In this document: positions 1 through 7,250 of the stretch, in pieces
How positions within the stretch are numbered: position 1 is the stretch's first letter
Layout of the letters: each line of letters opens with the position of its first letter
Made by a program: the position numbers and the translations under genes
The notes under the pieces: model-generated
Databases searched by the model: none
The model's input: the letters and a program-made list of their open reading frames with translations, nothing else
Told to the model about the DNA's origin: nothing
Assembly: GCF_014196615.1 (NCBI RefSeq)
Contig: NZ_JACIDY010000005.1
Location: 205,442 to 269,441 of the forward strand
Origin: Novosphingobium fluoreni
GTDB taxonomy: Bacteria > Pseudomonadota > Alphaproteobacteria > Sphingomonadales > Sphingomonadaceae
Length of the DNA stretch: 64,000 nt
Direction of reading: 5' to 3'

Positions 1-273
1 GAGGCTAGAATTGAGGCAACCCTATTCCCTCACCTTGGGTTGGCGGTAGCGCTGCCAGGCGACGTGAAGACGGCCGACCGCGTCATGCTCGCAACCGAGC
101 AGCGCGCGTTGATGCGCAATCGCGATGCATGGAAGTACACTGCCGAGACGACGCCGCTCGAAATCAAGCTCGCATGCTACTCACCGCAGGAAGCCTACTA
201 CGCGTTCATTGAACGCGCGGAGGAACTCGGCTTCGGCAATCCGGTCGCCAGCTACGCGAACGCGGGGGCCTGA
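1..273 (+). CDS. C-terminal part of an HD-domain phosphohydrolase-like prophage protein (5' end outside window)
   Basis: The reading frame is open from the first base and stops at 271-273, so only the C-terminal 90 residues are visible. They contain a block ending VKTADRVMLATEQRALM followed by a short tail with PQEAYYAFIERAEELG. This pattern recalls the C-terminal half of small HD-superfamily hydrolases common in prophages, where the HD metal motif lies further upstream; that part is not in the window, so catalytic competence cannot be judged. A TTG at 40 is a possible internal start but the open frame upstream argues against it. The methyltransferase gene follows after 3 bases, so the two probably share a transcript. 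The family assignment rests on my memory of the family pattern. Confidence 0.5.
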   Translation, partial: EARIEATLFPHLGLAVALPGDVKTADRVMLATEQRALMRNRDAWKYTAETTPLEIKLACYSPQEAYYAFIERAEELGFGNPVASYANAGA

Positions 274-276
274 CGT

Positions 277-1485
277 GTGGCTCTACGTACCCGCAACATC
301 CTCTCCCTATGCGCAGGGGTCGGAGGCCTTGAACTCGGCATCCTGCTCGCCCTCCACCATCGCCAAGAAACTGGCGTGGGCATCTGCTACGTGGAGAGGG
401 AAGCCGCAGCCGCCGCGAGCCTGGTCGCGTCGATGGACGCAGGGTGGCTTCATCCGGCGCCTGTCTGGTCTGACATGCTCACTTTCGACGGCGAACCATG
501 GCGTGGCCTCGTTCATATCCTCGCTTCGGGAGACCCCTGCCAGGACAACTCCGTCGCCGGACAGCGCGCCGGAGCCGATGGCCAGCGCTTCCTCGCGCCA
601 GAAGTCTGCCGGATCGCCGCGGAGTGCCGGCCTGATCTTATCTTCCGCGAGAACGTCCCGGGGAACGCGGACGGACAGCTTGCAGCTATCGTCCCGCCAC
701 TGGAAGGGCTGGGCTACCGCGTTGCGGCAGGAATATTCAGCTCGGCCGAGACCGGCAACACCATGCGGCGCGAGCGGCTGTTCATCATGGCCCGGGCCGG
801 ACGCAGGAGTCTTCGGAGATGGTCACGATCTAGCGTTGTTCGACAAGCGGCGGGAGACGGTCAAGGCCAAGGGGATCAATGGCAACGGGATGGGCGAGCC
901 TCTCGCGGTAGCGGCTGCGCGAGCGACCACCAACTGGTCCAGCCCGAAAGCGTCGGACCCAGAGAAAGCGGGGCCGAATATGCGGGGCAGCAAGGGCGAT
1001 GTGCCGCTTCCGGGGCAGGCGGCGCGATGGGAAGGGCCATCGGTGGCGGTGACGGAAGGATCGCGTCAGGCGCGCGGCGGCAAGCGCTCGAACGAATTAC
1101 TTTTGACGGGCCAGGCAATGGATGCGTCGAAACGTTGGGCGGCGCCAGCGGCGCAGAACTGGAAGGGCAGCAGCGAGGGCAGCAGCGAGGGCAGCATCAT
1201 GCGGTCGGACGGCAAGTCAAGGGAGGATATCCTCTGCTATCAGGCCGAGCAGTTCTTCCACCCGCCGTCATCCCCGGCCCATCCGATAGCCGCTGGATCG
1301 ACGTCCTCGACCAATTCCCCGAACTCCAACCAGCCCTCAGCGAAGAGGAAGCTCAATCCCATCTTCGTCGAGGCGTTGATGCGATGGCCCACCGGGTTGA
1401 GCGGCTTCGAGCGACAGGAAATGGCGTGGACCCGCTGGTGGCTGCTCATGCCTTCCTTTCTCTCAGCGCTCTGCTCGGCGTCTGA
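277..1485 (+). pseudogene. Phage-type C5 cytosine DNA methyltransferase, reading frame interrupted
   Basis: The start at 277 (GTG) opens a frame with the C5 methyltransferase motifs in order: motif I LSLCAGVGGLELGI, the catalytic Pro-Cys motif GDPCQDNS, the ENV motif FRENVPG, and the motif VIII-like RRERLFIMA ending near 790. Family-like sequence then continues in the next frame (about 800-1400), with a WSSPKASDPEKAG repeat-like block and LNPIFVEALMRWPTG. It then returns to the first frame for the motif X region RATGNGVDPLVAAHAF (about 1408-1455). The first frame stops at 1485. The second stops at 1534 overlapping the next ATG, so either could be the ancestral end. No single frame encodes all motifs, so the protein is either decayed or affected by two small indel errors in the sequence. 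In phages such enzymes usually protect DNA against host restriction. Confidence 0.65.
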
Positions 1486-1530
1486 CGACATGCCCGGAAG
1501 CGCCCAGCTATCCATCTTCGGAGAAGCCGC

Positions 1531-1929
1531 ATGACCAAGGATCTTCAGGGCACCTGGTGGGCCAGCCGCGATGGTGATTTCTATACGTCAGGCCCGCACG
1601 ACACACGCGAACAGGCGATCTTCGCTGGGCGCGAGGACTTTGACGGGGGTGCCTTTCATATCGTCGAAGCGGGCATCGCGCCGCTGCGGTTCAGCGCTGC
1701 ACGCCTGATCGATCAGCAGTATTTCGAGGATGACGAGCTGTTCCACCCGGGCGCCAGTGGTGCCGACCGGCGAGGTAACTGCAAAGCGGCGGACGCGGAA
1801 TTGCAGGAGATGCTGGATGCATGGCTGGTGCGGCACGCCGACACGTTCGTCGCGCCCACCATGTTCGCCTGGTCGCGCAACGAGGAATTCATACCAGCCG
1901 GCGCGGTCGGCGAGCGGGAGGCAGCATGA
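1531..1929 (+). CDS. Conserved prophage protein of unknown function
   Basis: This 132-residue protein starts at an ATG that overlaps the stop of the second methyltransferase frame (ATGA at 1531-1534) and ends in another ATGA overlap with the next gene. I recognise no domain. It begins with a Trp-Trp and Gly-Asp-rich segment (WWASRDGDFYTSG), is acidic overall, and has no signal peptide or membrane segment. Position in a tightly packed early-type prophage module is the only clue to role. Codon use is GC-rich like its neighbours. Confidence 0.65.
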   Translation: MTKDLQGTWWASRDGDFYTSGPHDTREQAIFAGREDFDGGAFHIVEAGIAPLRFSAARLIDQQYFEDDELFHPGASGADRRGNCKAADAELQEMLDAWLVRHADTFVAPTMFAWSRNEEFIPAGAVGEREAA

Positions 1930-2423
1930 GCTACGCATCCATGGATCACGCTCGCTGGGCAGAGGAGAACAACCGCTGCGCCAACGACGCGTTCGCCGGC
2001 CGCAAGGGGTACAAGCAGCGCCCCGAGAAGCTGTCCGAGTTCCAAGCCAAGGTGATCGACATCTGCGGTATGGTCGGCGGCGGTATCTACAACGCGCCGA
2101 TCAACTGGGACAAGGTCGCCTGGGGAACCGGCGCCTGGCACTCAGGCATGTGGGTGCCTTGGCGCGACGGGCGCATGGCCACGTTCGACAGCTATCAGCT
2201 GACCAACCTCGTGCTGCTCGCCCACGAGGCGCGTATCCGGGTCGAGGTGCGGGCCCAGGCTCACGGGCACTTCCTGCTGTCTTTCTTCCAGCGGTCACAT
2301 GAGGGTGGCTTTGCCGGTCGGCATCCGAACATCGACGAGGCGGTCGCCGCGTTCCGCGCGTACCTGCCTGACGATCACCGCGTGCGCTATCGCGCAACAC
2401 AAGCGGCGGAACAGGCGGCATGA
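1926..2423 (+). CDS. Prophage protein of unknown function, 165 residues
   Basis: The ATG at 1926 overlaps the stop of the preceding gene by four bases, which decides the start; the open frame itself extends further upstream without support. The product is soluble, with a central stretch rich in Trp and Gly (WGTGAWHSGMWVPW) and several conserved-looking aromatic residues. I recognise no named domain or catalytic motif. It ends in an ATGA overlap with the nuclease-like gene, so both are probably co-translated. Confidence 0.65.
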   Translation: MSYASMDHARWAEENNRCANDAFAGRKGYKQRPEKLSEFQAKVIDICGMVGGGIYNAPINWDKVAWGTGAWHSGMWVPWRDGRMATFDSYQLTNLVLLAHEARIRVEVRAQAHGHFLLSFFQRSHEGGFAGRHPNIDEAVAAFRAYLPDDHRVRYRATQAAEQAA

Positions 2424-3289
2424 GCGACCAAGGATGGAAGCACGACGACCTGGCTCGCGATCTTGCGCAACATCTGCGCTCCGATAAGCGGCTGGTGTGG
2501 ACCGACATGCAACTTGGGCCCAGCGGCTCCCCGCGGCCAGACGTCTATACCTTGGAGCGAAGCTACAGCAAACCGCTGCCCACAGCGTACGAGTGCAAGA
2601 TCAGTCGCTCCGATCTGCGATCCGACACGACATCAGGGAAGTGGCAGAAGTATCTCCAGTACGCCGGAGCGGTGATCTTTGCTGTTCCTGAAGGTCTGTG
2701 CACGCCAGCCGAGATCCCGACCGGCTGCGGCCTGATCGTGCGTAAGGCGCAGGCATGGCGCCATGTTCGCAAGGCCACTCGCGCCCACGTCTCACTGCCT
2801 ATGGACGCCTGCATGAAGCTCTTGATCGATGGCGTCGGCCGCACGGTGGGCCCGCATGTGCCCCATCCACGCCGCCTGGAACTGTGGAGCGAGCACAAAG
2901 CGGTGCGCAAAAAGTTCGGCGAGTCCGTGGCGCTTGCGGCACGAGACATAGCGGCGGCTCAGGAAACTGCCGCATCCGCGCGTGCCTCGCGTGACGAGGC
3001 GTGGAAGCGCCTGGATCGGGAGGTCGCCGCGAAGCGCGAGTACTTGATGGGCCAGGTGCAGAAGGATGCCGCTGAGTTCGAAGCGGTCAAGCGCGAGCTG
3101 ATCGAGTGGCTTGGTATTGAGGATGCGTCCAGTGCGTTCGGGGTCCGTCGGCGCATCGCCGAGCTTCGCGCGGCCTGCGATGCCGACGCTCGGGTCGCGC
3201 GGGCGGAGCGGGCGCTGTGCGATGCTCTCCGGTCTCTCCGACACATGACAAAGACGTTCGAGGGTTTGACGCAGGAGCAGGCGGCATGA
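2420..3289 (+). CDS. MmcB-like PD-(D/E)XK nuclease with C-terminal coiled coil
   Basis: This 289-residue protein has an N-terminal domain (about residues 1-130) resembling the MmcB and VRR-NUC-like branch of PD-(D/E)XK nucleases. RPDVYT supplies the acidic residue, YECKISRSDLRSD supplies the E-x-K pair and a typical SRSDLRSD follow-on, and WQKYLQYAGAVIFAVP plus GLIV match the rest of the fold. MmcB proteins in alphaproteobacteria are linked to DNA repair. Residues about 165-275 are rich in Ala, Glu and Arg with heptad-like spacing and probably form a coiled coil, which is longer than the roughly 150-residue chromosomal MmcB. It is joined by ATGA overlaps to both neighbours. A nuclease acting in phage recombination or degradation of host DNA is an inference. 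Confidence 0.6.
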   Translation: MSDQGWKHDDLARDLAQHLRSDKRLVWTDMQLGPSGSPRPDVYTLERSYSKPLPTAYECKISRSDLRSDTTSGKWQKYLQYAGAVIFAVPEGLCTPAEIPTGCGLIVRKAQAWRHVRKATRAHVSLPMDACMKLLIDGVGRTVGPHVPHPRRLELWSEHKAVRKKFGESVALAARDIAAAQETAASARASRDEAWKRLDREVAAKREYLMGQVQKDAAEFEAVKRELIEWLGIEDASSAFGVRRRIAELRAACDADARVARAERALCDALRSLRHMTKTFEGLTQEQAA

Positions 3290-3765
3290 ACCTGCGCATC
3301 CTCAAGAAGCTGTCGAAGCGCGCGGCCCCGTATTTGCCGCTGTTCGGTGACACTCGCGAGCAGTTCCGGTCCGGGCGGGGTGACAATTACCACGGTCTGA
3401 TCATACGCGACCGGACCTGCTTTGAGCGCTCCCCCTGTCACTCGTCTTACGCGCAGGGCGCGTACCTGTGGGGCGGCGAGGTCCGCATCTGCGTACAGGC
3501 GCGGGCGGGTCATCGCTACATGATCAGCCCGCCACCGCATCCGCTCAAGGGCACGATCATGGTCGGCGGAATGTCGGGCTACTACGAACCTGAGTGGGAT
3601 GAGGAGACAGCGTTCGGCGCGCTCCGCCAGCAAGTTTGCTACCACTTCACTGACTGGGAGGCGTGCGCGTCGATCGACGACGTGCCCGGGATCACCCGCG
3701 ATCTGTCGACCGTCAGCAAGCTTTTTGCCGCCGCCGACGAAATGGTGAGGAAGCGCTATGGCTGA
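3286..3765 (+). CDS. Prophage protein of unknown function, 159 residues
   Basis: The ATG at 3286 sits in an ATGA overlap with the upstream nuclease-like gene and is chosen over the longer open frame for that reason. The N-terminus is basic (NLRILKKLSKRAAPYLPLF). The middle has three cysteines and a Gly/Tyr-rich segment, and there is no membrane segment or recognisable enzyme motif. It overlaps the next gene by eight bases. I cannot assign a function; context is a prophage early or lysogeny module. Confidence 0.6.
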   Translation: MNLRILKKLSKRAAPYLPLFGDTREQFRSGRGDNYHGLIIRDRTCFERSPCHSSYAQGAYLWGGEVRICVQARAGHRYMISPPPHPLKGTIMVGGMSGYYEPEWDEETAFGALRQQVCYHFTDWEACASIDDVPGITRDLSTVSKLFAAADEMVRKRYG

Positions 3766-4111
3766 GCGCGCGCGCGACCGGCGCGGCCGGTTCATCCGAA
3801 AGATGCGGCAGACCCCAGCCGATCTGCACTGCTGGCTGATCTGGTCGAAGAAATGGAACTGCTGGCACCGGCGCTCCGCCGAGGGTGGAGCCTGCGGCTA
3901 CACGGGCGATCTCGCTGACGCCGGACTGTTTCCGCGCGCGAAGGCTGCCGCCTACCACGACGGCATAGACAACGAGGCGTTCCACGTGTCGGAGCAGGTC
4001 GAACACATCGGCCGTCAGATCGGCACGCTGCGCAACCAGATCGACATGCTTGAAAAGAAGGCCGCTGCAGCGCGCCAAATCCAGATACCAGAACTGGAGG
4101 CCGGGCAATGA
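3758..4111 (+). CDS. Small basic prophage protein with C-terminal helix
   Basis: The 117-residue product starts within the last codons of the previous gene and ends in an ATGA overlap with the next. The N-terminus is strongly basic (AERARDRRGRFIRKMRQ). A Trp-rich part follows (CWLIWSKKWNCWHRR), and residues about 78-110 form a likely amphipathic helix with heptad spacing. The basic, Trp-rich front could bind nucleic acid, but that is a guess. No family recognised. Confidence 0.55.
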   Translation: MAERARDRRGRFIRKMRQTPADLHCWLIWSKKWNCWHRRSAEGGACGYTGDLADAGLFPRAKAAAYHDGIDNEAFHVSEQVEHIGRQIGTLRNQIDMLEKKAAAARQIQIPELEAGQ

Positions 4112-4341
4112 TCGACCGAACAGAGCGCGTGCTGAATGCACTGGGCCGGCGCATTGCCGCGCAGGGCGACATGCGCATCCGAGTGTCTCGACATACGTTC
4201 AGGGTTCTGATGCGTGCCGTTGGAGTGGGGCATTGGGAGGATCGCGAAGAGTTCCGCGAGATCGACGCACTAGCTCTCGACATCCTGCGCCACTTTTCTT
4301 GGAAGGTCAGCTCCTATGAGCGCCCATACCATCGCCAATAA
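4108..4341 (+). CDS. Small prophage protein, 77 residues, unknown function
   Basis: Starts with ATG in an ATGA overlap with the preceding gene. It is a short helical-looking protein with alternating Arg and hydrophobic residues (DRTERVLNALGRRIAAQG) and no cysteines. The last 26 bases overlap the next ORF in another frame. No domain is recognised; coding is supported by the overlap arrangement and the GC-rich third positions. Confidence 0.5.
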   Translation: MIDRTERVLNALGRRIAAQGDMRIRVSRHTFRVLMRAVGVGHWEDREEFREIDALALDILRHFSWKVSSYERPYHRQ

Positions 4342-4597
4342 GTGGCGCCGCGCGGTCCGGCGCAACACCGGCATGCAACTCACCCCCGAGCAGCTGCAAG
4401 AGCTCGGGGGCTACGGCTTCCTTGAACTCCTATCCCGGATCGAATCGAACGAACTATGTCCCGCGAAACCAGCCCCTACATCGTCGGAGACTACTGGCTC
4501 GACTACCGGCGGGACGGTAAAGCCCCGGGTGTCTGGCAAATTGCCACCGCCCGTGGACGGACAGTCGTTTATCGAAGCACTCGCACGCGCGAACTGA
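4316..4597 (+). CDS. Small prophage protein overlapping the integrase start
   Basis: This 93-residue ORF begins inside the end of the preceding gene and runs 142 bases into the integrase gene in a different frame. Its first half (TIANKWRRAVRRNTGMQLTP and QELGGYGFLELLSRIE) looks like a small helical DNA-binding or structural protein. The second half is low-complexity, Ser/Thr/Pro-rich, and coincides with the integrase N-terminus. A role as excisionase or transcription factor would fit its place directly before an integrase, but no helix-turn-helix signature is clear. The real end of translation is uncertain. Confidence 0.45.
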   Translation: MSAHTIANKWRRAVRRNTGMQLTPEQLQELGGYGFLELLSRIESNELCPAKPAPTSSETTGSTTGGTVKPRVSGKLPPPVDGQSFIEALARAN

Positions 4598-5718
4598 GCG
4601 AAGCCAAGGCCCGGATGCACGCGCACGTCGAGGAGGAGAGGGCGCGCACGACACGCCAGGCGCCGGACGAGGCGGGCGTCGCTGCGATCCTGGTCACCTA
4701 CTACCGCGAGAAGGGCGCCAAGGTCGTGAACAGCGACCAGACCAGCCGATCGCTGCGCACCTTCCTTGCTTTCCTGCTGCAGGACGAGGCGGGACACGCC
4801 GCGGTGGTGACCGATCTGACGCCTGCCCTGTTCGAGCGCTTCCGCGAGTGGCGCATGGGGCCCCATGCCTTCAAGCTGGCGTGGTTCGGCGAGCAGTTCG
4901 ACTACGAAAGCGAGGAGGGCGTCTCGGGCGCCACCGTGCAGCGCAACATCAACGATGTCCGTGCCGCCGTCCACTATGCCGCCGACAACATGCGCATCAC
5001 CCACGCGCCGCGAATCGGTGACCTCGATGAGCAGTACAAGTCGCTGCCGCGCGAGCGGGTGCTCACGATCGACGAAATGGCCCGCATCGGCTGGTACGCC
5101 AGCCACAACGCAGACCTCTTCCGCTGGGTCGCCCTGCAGTTCGCCACGGCGGTGCGCCCCCAGGCGGCGCTCGCGTTCGATCCGGCCAAGCAGTTCGATC
5201 CGCGCACCGGCCTGATCGACATGCAGCCGGGAGCGGCCAAGCAGACGAAGAAGCGCAACGCGGTGCTGCCGGCGATCCGGCCACTGCGAGTAGTTCTTTG
5301 CAAGTGGCGCAAAGAAGGGGGAACGAGCGCCGCCAGCCGCAAGACGGCCTGGCGAATCATGCGCCGCACGCTGGGCCTCTCGGCAGACGTCTACCCCAAG
5401 ACGATCCGGCACACGATCGCGACCATGCTCTATGCCGACGACAGCGTGCCCGAGCGCGAGATCGTCGAGCTGCTGGGTCACGATGGCAAGCTGGCGCGCA
5501 CGACACGCATCTACGCGAAATACGATCCGACGCGCCTGCGGAACGTGACCCGCGCGCTCACGCAGCTGTGGATAGCTGTCCACCGCAAAGCGAAGGCATT
5601 TAGTGCTGACCATTTGCTGACCACGGTGGGTCAGGGCGGTCAGAATGTAGTGGTTGGGAAGGTCGCCTCAGGCGACGGAACCAGCCGGGTTGTGGCTGGT
5701 GGGCGCGACAGGGATTGA
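4456..5718 (+). CDS. Tyrosine-type site-specific recombinase (integrase)
   Basis: This 420-residue integrase would insert and excise the element at the adjacent tRNA-Val gene. The N-terminal arm-binding part begins DYWLDYRRDGKAPGVWQIA. The catalytic domain shows the box I arginine in ATAVRPQAALAF, the second arginine in KTIRHTIATML (a Lys stands where many relatives have the first His of HxxR), the His of LLGHDG and the nucleophile Tyr in TTRIYAKYDPTRL. The C-terminal tail after this Tyr is about 60 residues and low in motif content; its last seven codons and stop lie in the tRNA 3' end. The gene closes a chain of overlapping phage genes, so it may be transcribed from far upstream. Confidence 0.9.
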   Translation: MSRETSPYIVGDYWLDYRRDGKAPGVWQIATARGRTVVYRSTRTRELSEAKARMHAHVEEERARTTRQAPDEAGVAAILVTYYREKGAKVVNSDQTSRSLRTFLAFLLQDEAGHAAVVTDLTPALFERFREWRMGPHAFKLAWFGEQFDYESEEGVSGATVQRNINDVRAAVHYAADNMRITHAPRIGDLDEQYKSLPRERVLTIDEMARIGWYASHNADLFRWVALQFATAVRPQAALAFDPAKQFDPRTGLIDMQPGAAKQTKKRNAVLPAIRPLRVVLCKWRKEGGTSAASRKTAWRIMRRTLGLSADVYPKTIRHTIATMLYADDSVPEREIVELLGHDGKLARTTRIYAKYDPTRLRNVTRALTQLWIAVHRKAKAFSADHLLTTVGQGGQNVVVGKVASGDGTSRVVAGGRDRD

Positions 5719-5741
5719 ACCTGTGACCCCACCCGTGTGAA
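5697..5741. other. Probable attachment site (att) of the prophage in the tRNA-Val 3' half
   Basis: The integrase gene runs into the 3' end of the tRNA gene, the usual arrangement when a tyrosine recombinase recombines within a tRNA 3' half and leaves an intact tRNA on one side. The extent given is the tRNA 3' half (CCA end through the anticodon-loop side) and is an estimate. The matching copy would lie at the other end of the element, left of this window, so the core cannot be measured here. Confidence 0.45.
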
Positions 5742-5771
5742 GGGTGTGCTCTACCGCTGAGCTACGCGCCC
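5697..5771 (-). tRNA. tRNA-Val (anticodon CAC)
   Basis: The minus strand folds as a full cloverleaf of 75 nucleotides. The 7-bp acceptor stem is GGGCGCG/CGCGCCC, the D-arm GCTC/GAGC, the anticodon stem CACCC/GGGTG with loop TTCACAC, and the T-arm ACAGG-TTCAATC-CCTGT. The discriminator is A and CCA is encoded. The anticodon CAC reads GTG (valine). The gene is intact even though a prophage arm abuts its 3' end. A weak promoter-like TTGTCA...TCTAAT lies upstream on the minus strand (5794-5820), but its 15-base spacer is short. Confidence 0.96.
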
Positions 5772-5848
5772 GCTACCTTGCGGAAGGCGCGCCATTAGAC
5801 AAGGTCGCGCGCGTTGACAAGCGGGCAATCGACTCTAAACGAGCAGCC

Positions 5849-6190
5849 ATGAGCGAAGACACCTCCGACGCCGCCCCCGCCCCCGAAGCCGCCAATGACT
5901 CCGCCGTGACCGCGGTCGCCGGTCCGGACGTGCCGCCCGATCGGCTGGCGATCAATCCGCGCAGCCCGCACTTTGATGCGGACAAGCTGCAGCGTGGCAT
6001 CGGCATCCGTTTCAAGGGCGCGGTGCGTACCAACGTCGAAGAATATTCGATCTCGGAAGGCTGGATCCGCGTGCAGGCGGGCAAGACCAAGGATCGCCAC
6101 GGCCAGCCGCTGACGCTCAAGCTGAGCGGACCGGTAGAAGCATGGTTCGAAGATCTGGGCGAAGACGCGCCCGTCGCCAAGAACGACTGA
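5849..6190 (+). CDS. DUF3297 family protein
   Basis: The 113-residue product matches the DUF3297 pattern, a small conserved proteobacterial family of unknown function. The core runs from DRLAINPRSPHFDADKL through GIRFKGAVRTNVEEYSISEG and GWIRVQAGKTKDRHGQPLTLKL. The N-terminal 35 residues are Ala/Pro-rich and probably disordered. ATG at 5849 is preferred because the family core follows closely, while the longer open frame would run into the tRNA gene. It is the first chromosomal gene right of the prophage and is convergent with the next gene, separated by only six bases. Confidence 0.85.
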   Translation: MSEDTSDAAPAPEAANDSAVTAVAGPDVPPDRLAINPRSPHFDADKLQRGIGIRFKGAVRTNVEEYSISEGWIRVQAGKTKDRHGQPLTLKLSGPVEAWFEDLGEDAPVAKND

Positions 6191-6196
6191 AGCTGT

Positions 6197-6955
6197 TTAG
6201 CGTGCGCTGGCGATGATCAAGCCGATCGGGTCCTTGCGGCCCGTCGCGTTTGCCAGCCGCACCGGGGCCGCACGCTTCGCCACGGCGCGTGACGGAGCAT
6301 AGGGCGCAAACCCTGCACTGCTGAAAATCGGTTCCGAACCGAACCGCACTTGCACAGTCTTCGTTGGGACATAGCGCGTCAGGCCGGGCTTCGCAGGCGC
6401 GGCGCGCGCCATGACCGGGGCCTGCCTGGCGAGCATCCTGGCCGGCTTGTCGCCCGGTTTCTCCTTGTAGATGAACCCGGCGACCGGCCAGTGGCCACCG
6501 CCCAAGGCCTGGATCGGGGCATACCAGACGCGTACCTGGCTCCAATCGTTCTCCGGCGAAACATCCACCACCGTGACGTTGCGCTCGATCTTGCCGGGTG
6601 CGGACCAGTTGGCATGATCGACCAAGATGGTACGGGCATCGACCACGCGCCGCACGGTGGCGACATGTCCCAAAATCGAATTGCCATGCGGGCGGATCGC
6701 CATCACCGAGCCGGGCCTTGGCGCCATGCCGCGCGCATACTTGCCCTCGGCCTGTTTCCACCAGGTATGGGCATCGCCGTAAAGCTTGATGCCCGAGGTA
6801 TCGCGCGCGAAAGGCACGCATTGCAGCACGCCTGACATCGGCACGATCGGTCCGCCGCCCACTGCATCCAGCAACGATGCCGGAGAGCGGGCTTCTGCCT
6901 GCGCGGTACCGAAGACCAGCGCGGTTACCAGGAATGTGAGATTTCTGCCCCTCAT
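6197..6955 (-). CDS. Secreted CHAP-domain protein (putative peptidoglycan amidase/endopeptidase)
   Basis: The 252-residue product has an N-terminal signal sequence (LTFLVTALVFGTAQAEA). A CHAP domain follows (about residues 38-150), with the catalytic Cys in LQCVPFARDTSG and the His in GHVATVRRVVD, then DHANWS, which carries the usual polar third residue. CHAP domains cut peptide bonds or amide links in the cell wall, so an exported cell-wall hydrolase role is likely. The rest (about 160-252) is Ala/Pro/Lys-rich and poorly conserved, possibly a wall- or membrane-tethering tail. It stands alone on the minus strand, with about 295 bases before the divergent der gene. Confidence 0.85.
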   Translation of the reverse strand: MRGRNLTFLVTALVFGTAQAEARSPASLLDAVGGGPIVPMSGVLQCVPFARDTSGIKLYGDAHTWWKQAEGKYARGMAPRPGSVMAIRPHGNSILGHVATVRRVVDARTILVDHANWSAPGKIERNVTVVDVSPENDWSQVRVWYAPIQALGGGHWPVAGFIYKEKPGDKPARMLARQAPVMARAAPAKPGLTRYVPTKTVQVRFGSEPIFSSAGFAPYAPSRAVAKRAAPVRLANATGRKDPIGLIIASAR

Positions 6956-7250
6956 GCTGTTCTAATCGCAGGTGAGGGTTAGGACGGCTCTGACACGCGT
7001 GGTAATCGAGCACGGTAAACATGGCGGCAAGAATTTGCCGGTATTTGGCGGAACCCGGCCTTGCAGAAGGGTTTCTTTTGCCATCGTGCCCCCATTAACC
7101 AACGGCCGATAACCGCCATTTCGGCGTTATTTTTTCTGACTGATCGGGCGCTCATTTCCAGCGCGGAATGATCCGGACCGGATCAGCGGCGGTGCATAGG
7201 GAGGACGGGACTTGCCAAGCCCCGTGCAAACGGCCACGTCGCAATGCATC

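Noticed and set aside
125..800. Long Arg/Ser-rich ORF before and inside the methyltransferase start region
   Set aside because: Compositionally a shadow of the real first frame; only its later part (about 800-1530) carries family motifs.
4411..5613. 400-residue minus-strand ORF opposite the integrase
   Set aside because: Antisense shadow of a clear integrase; no motifs, and high-GC codon symmetry explains the long open frame.
7085..7140. Possible terminator (ATAAC-GCC/GGC-GTTAT followed by T-run) before der
   Set aside because: Has a bulged stem and no gene ends upstream on that strand; probably part of the promoter region.
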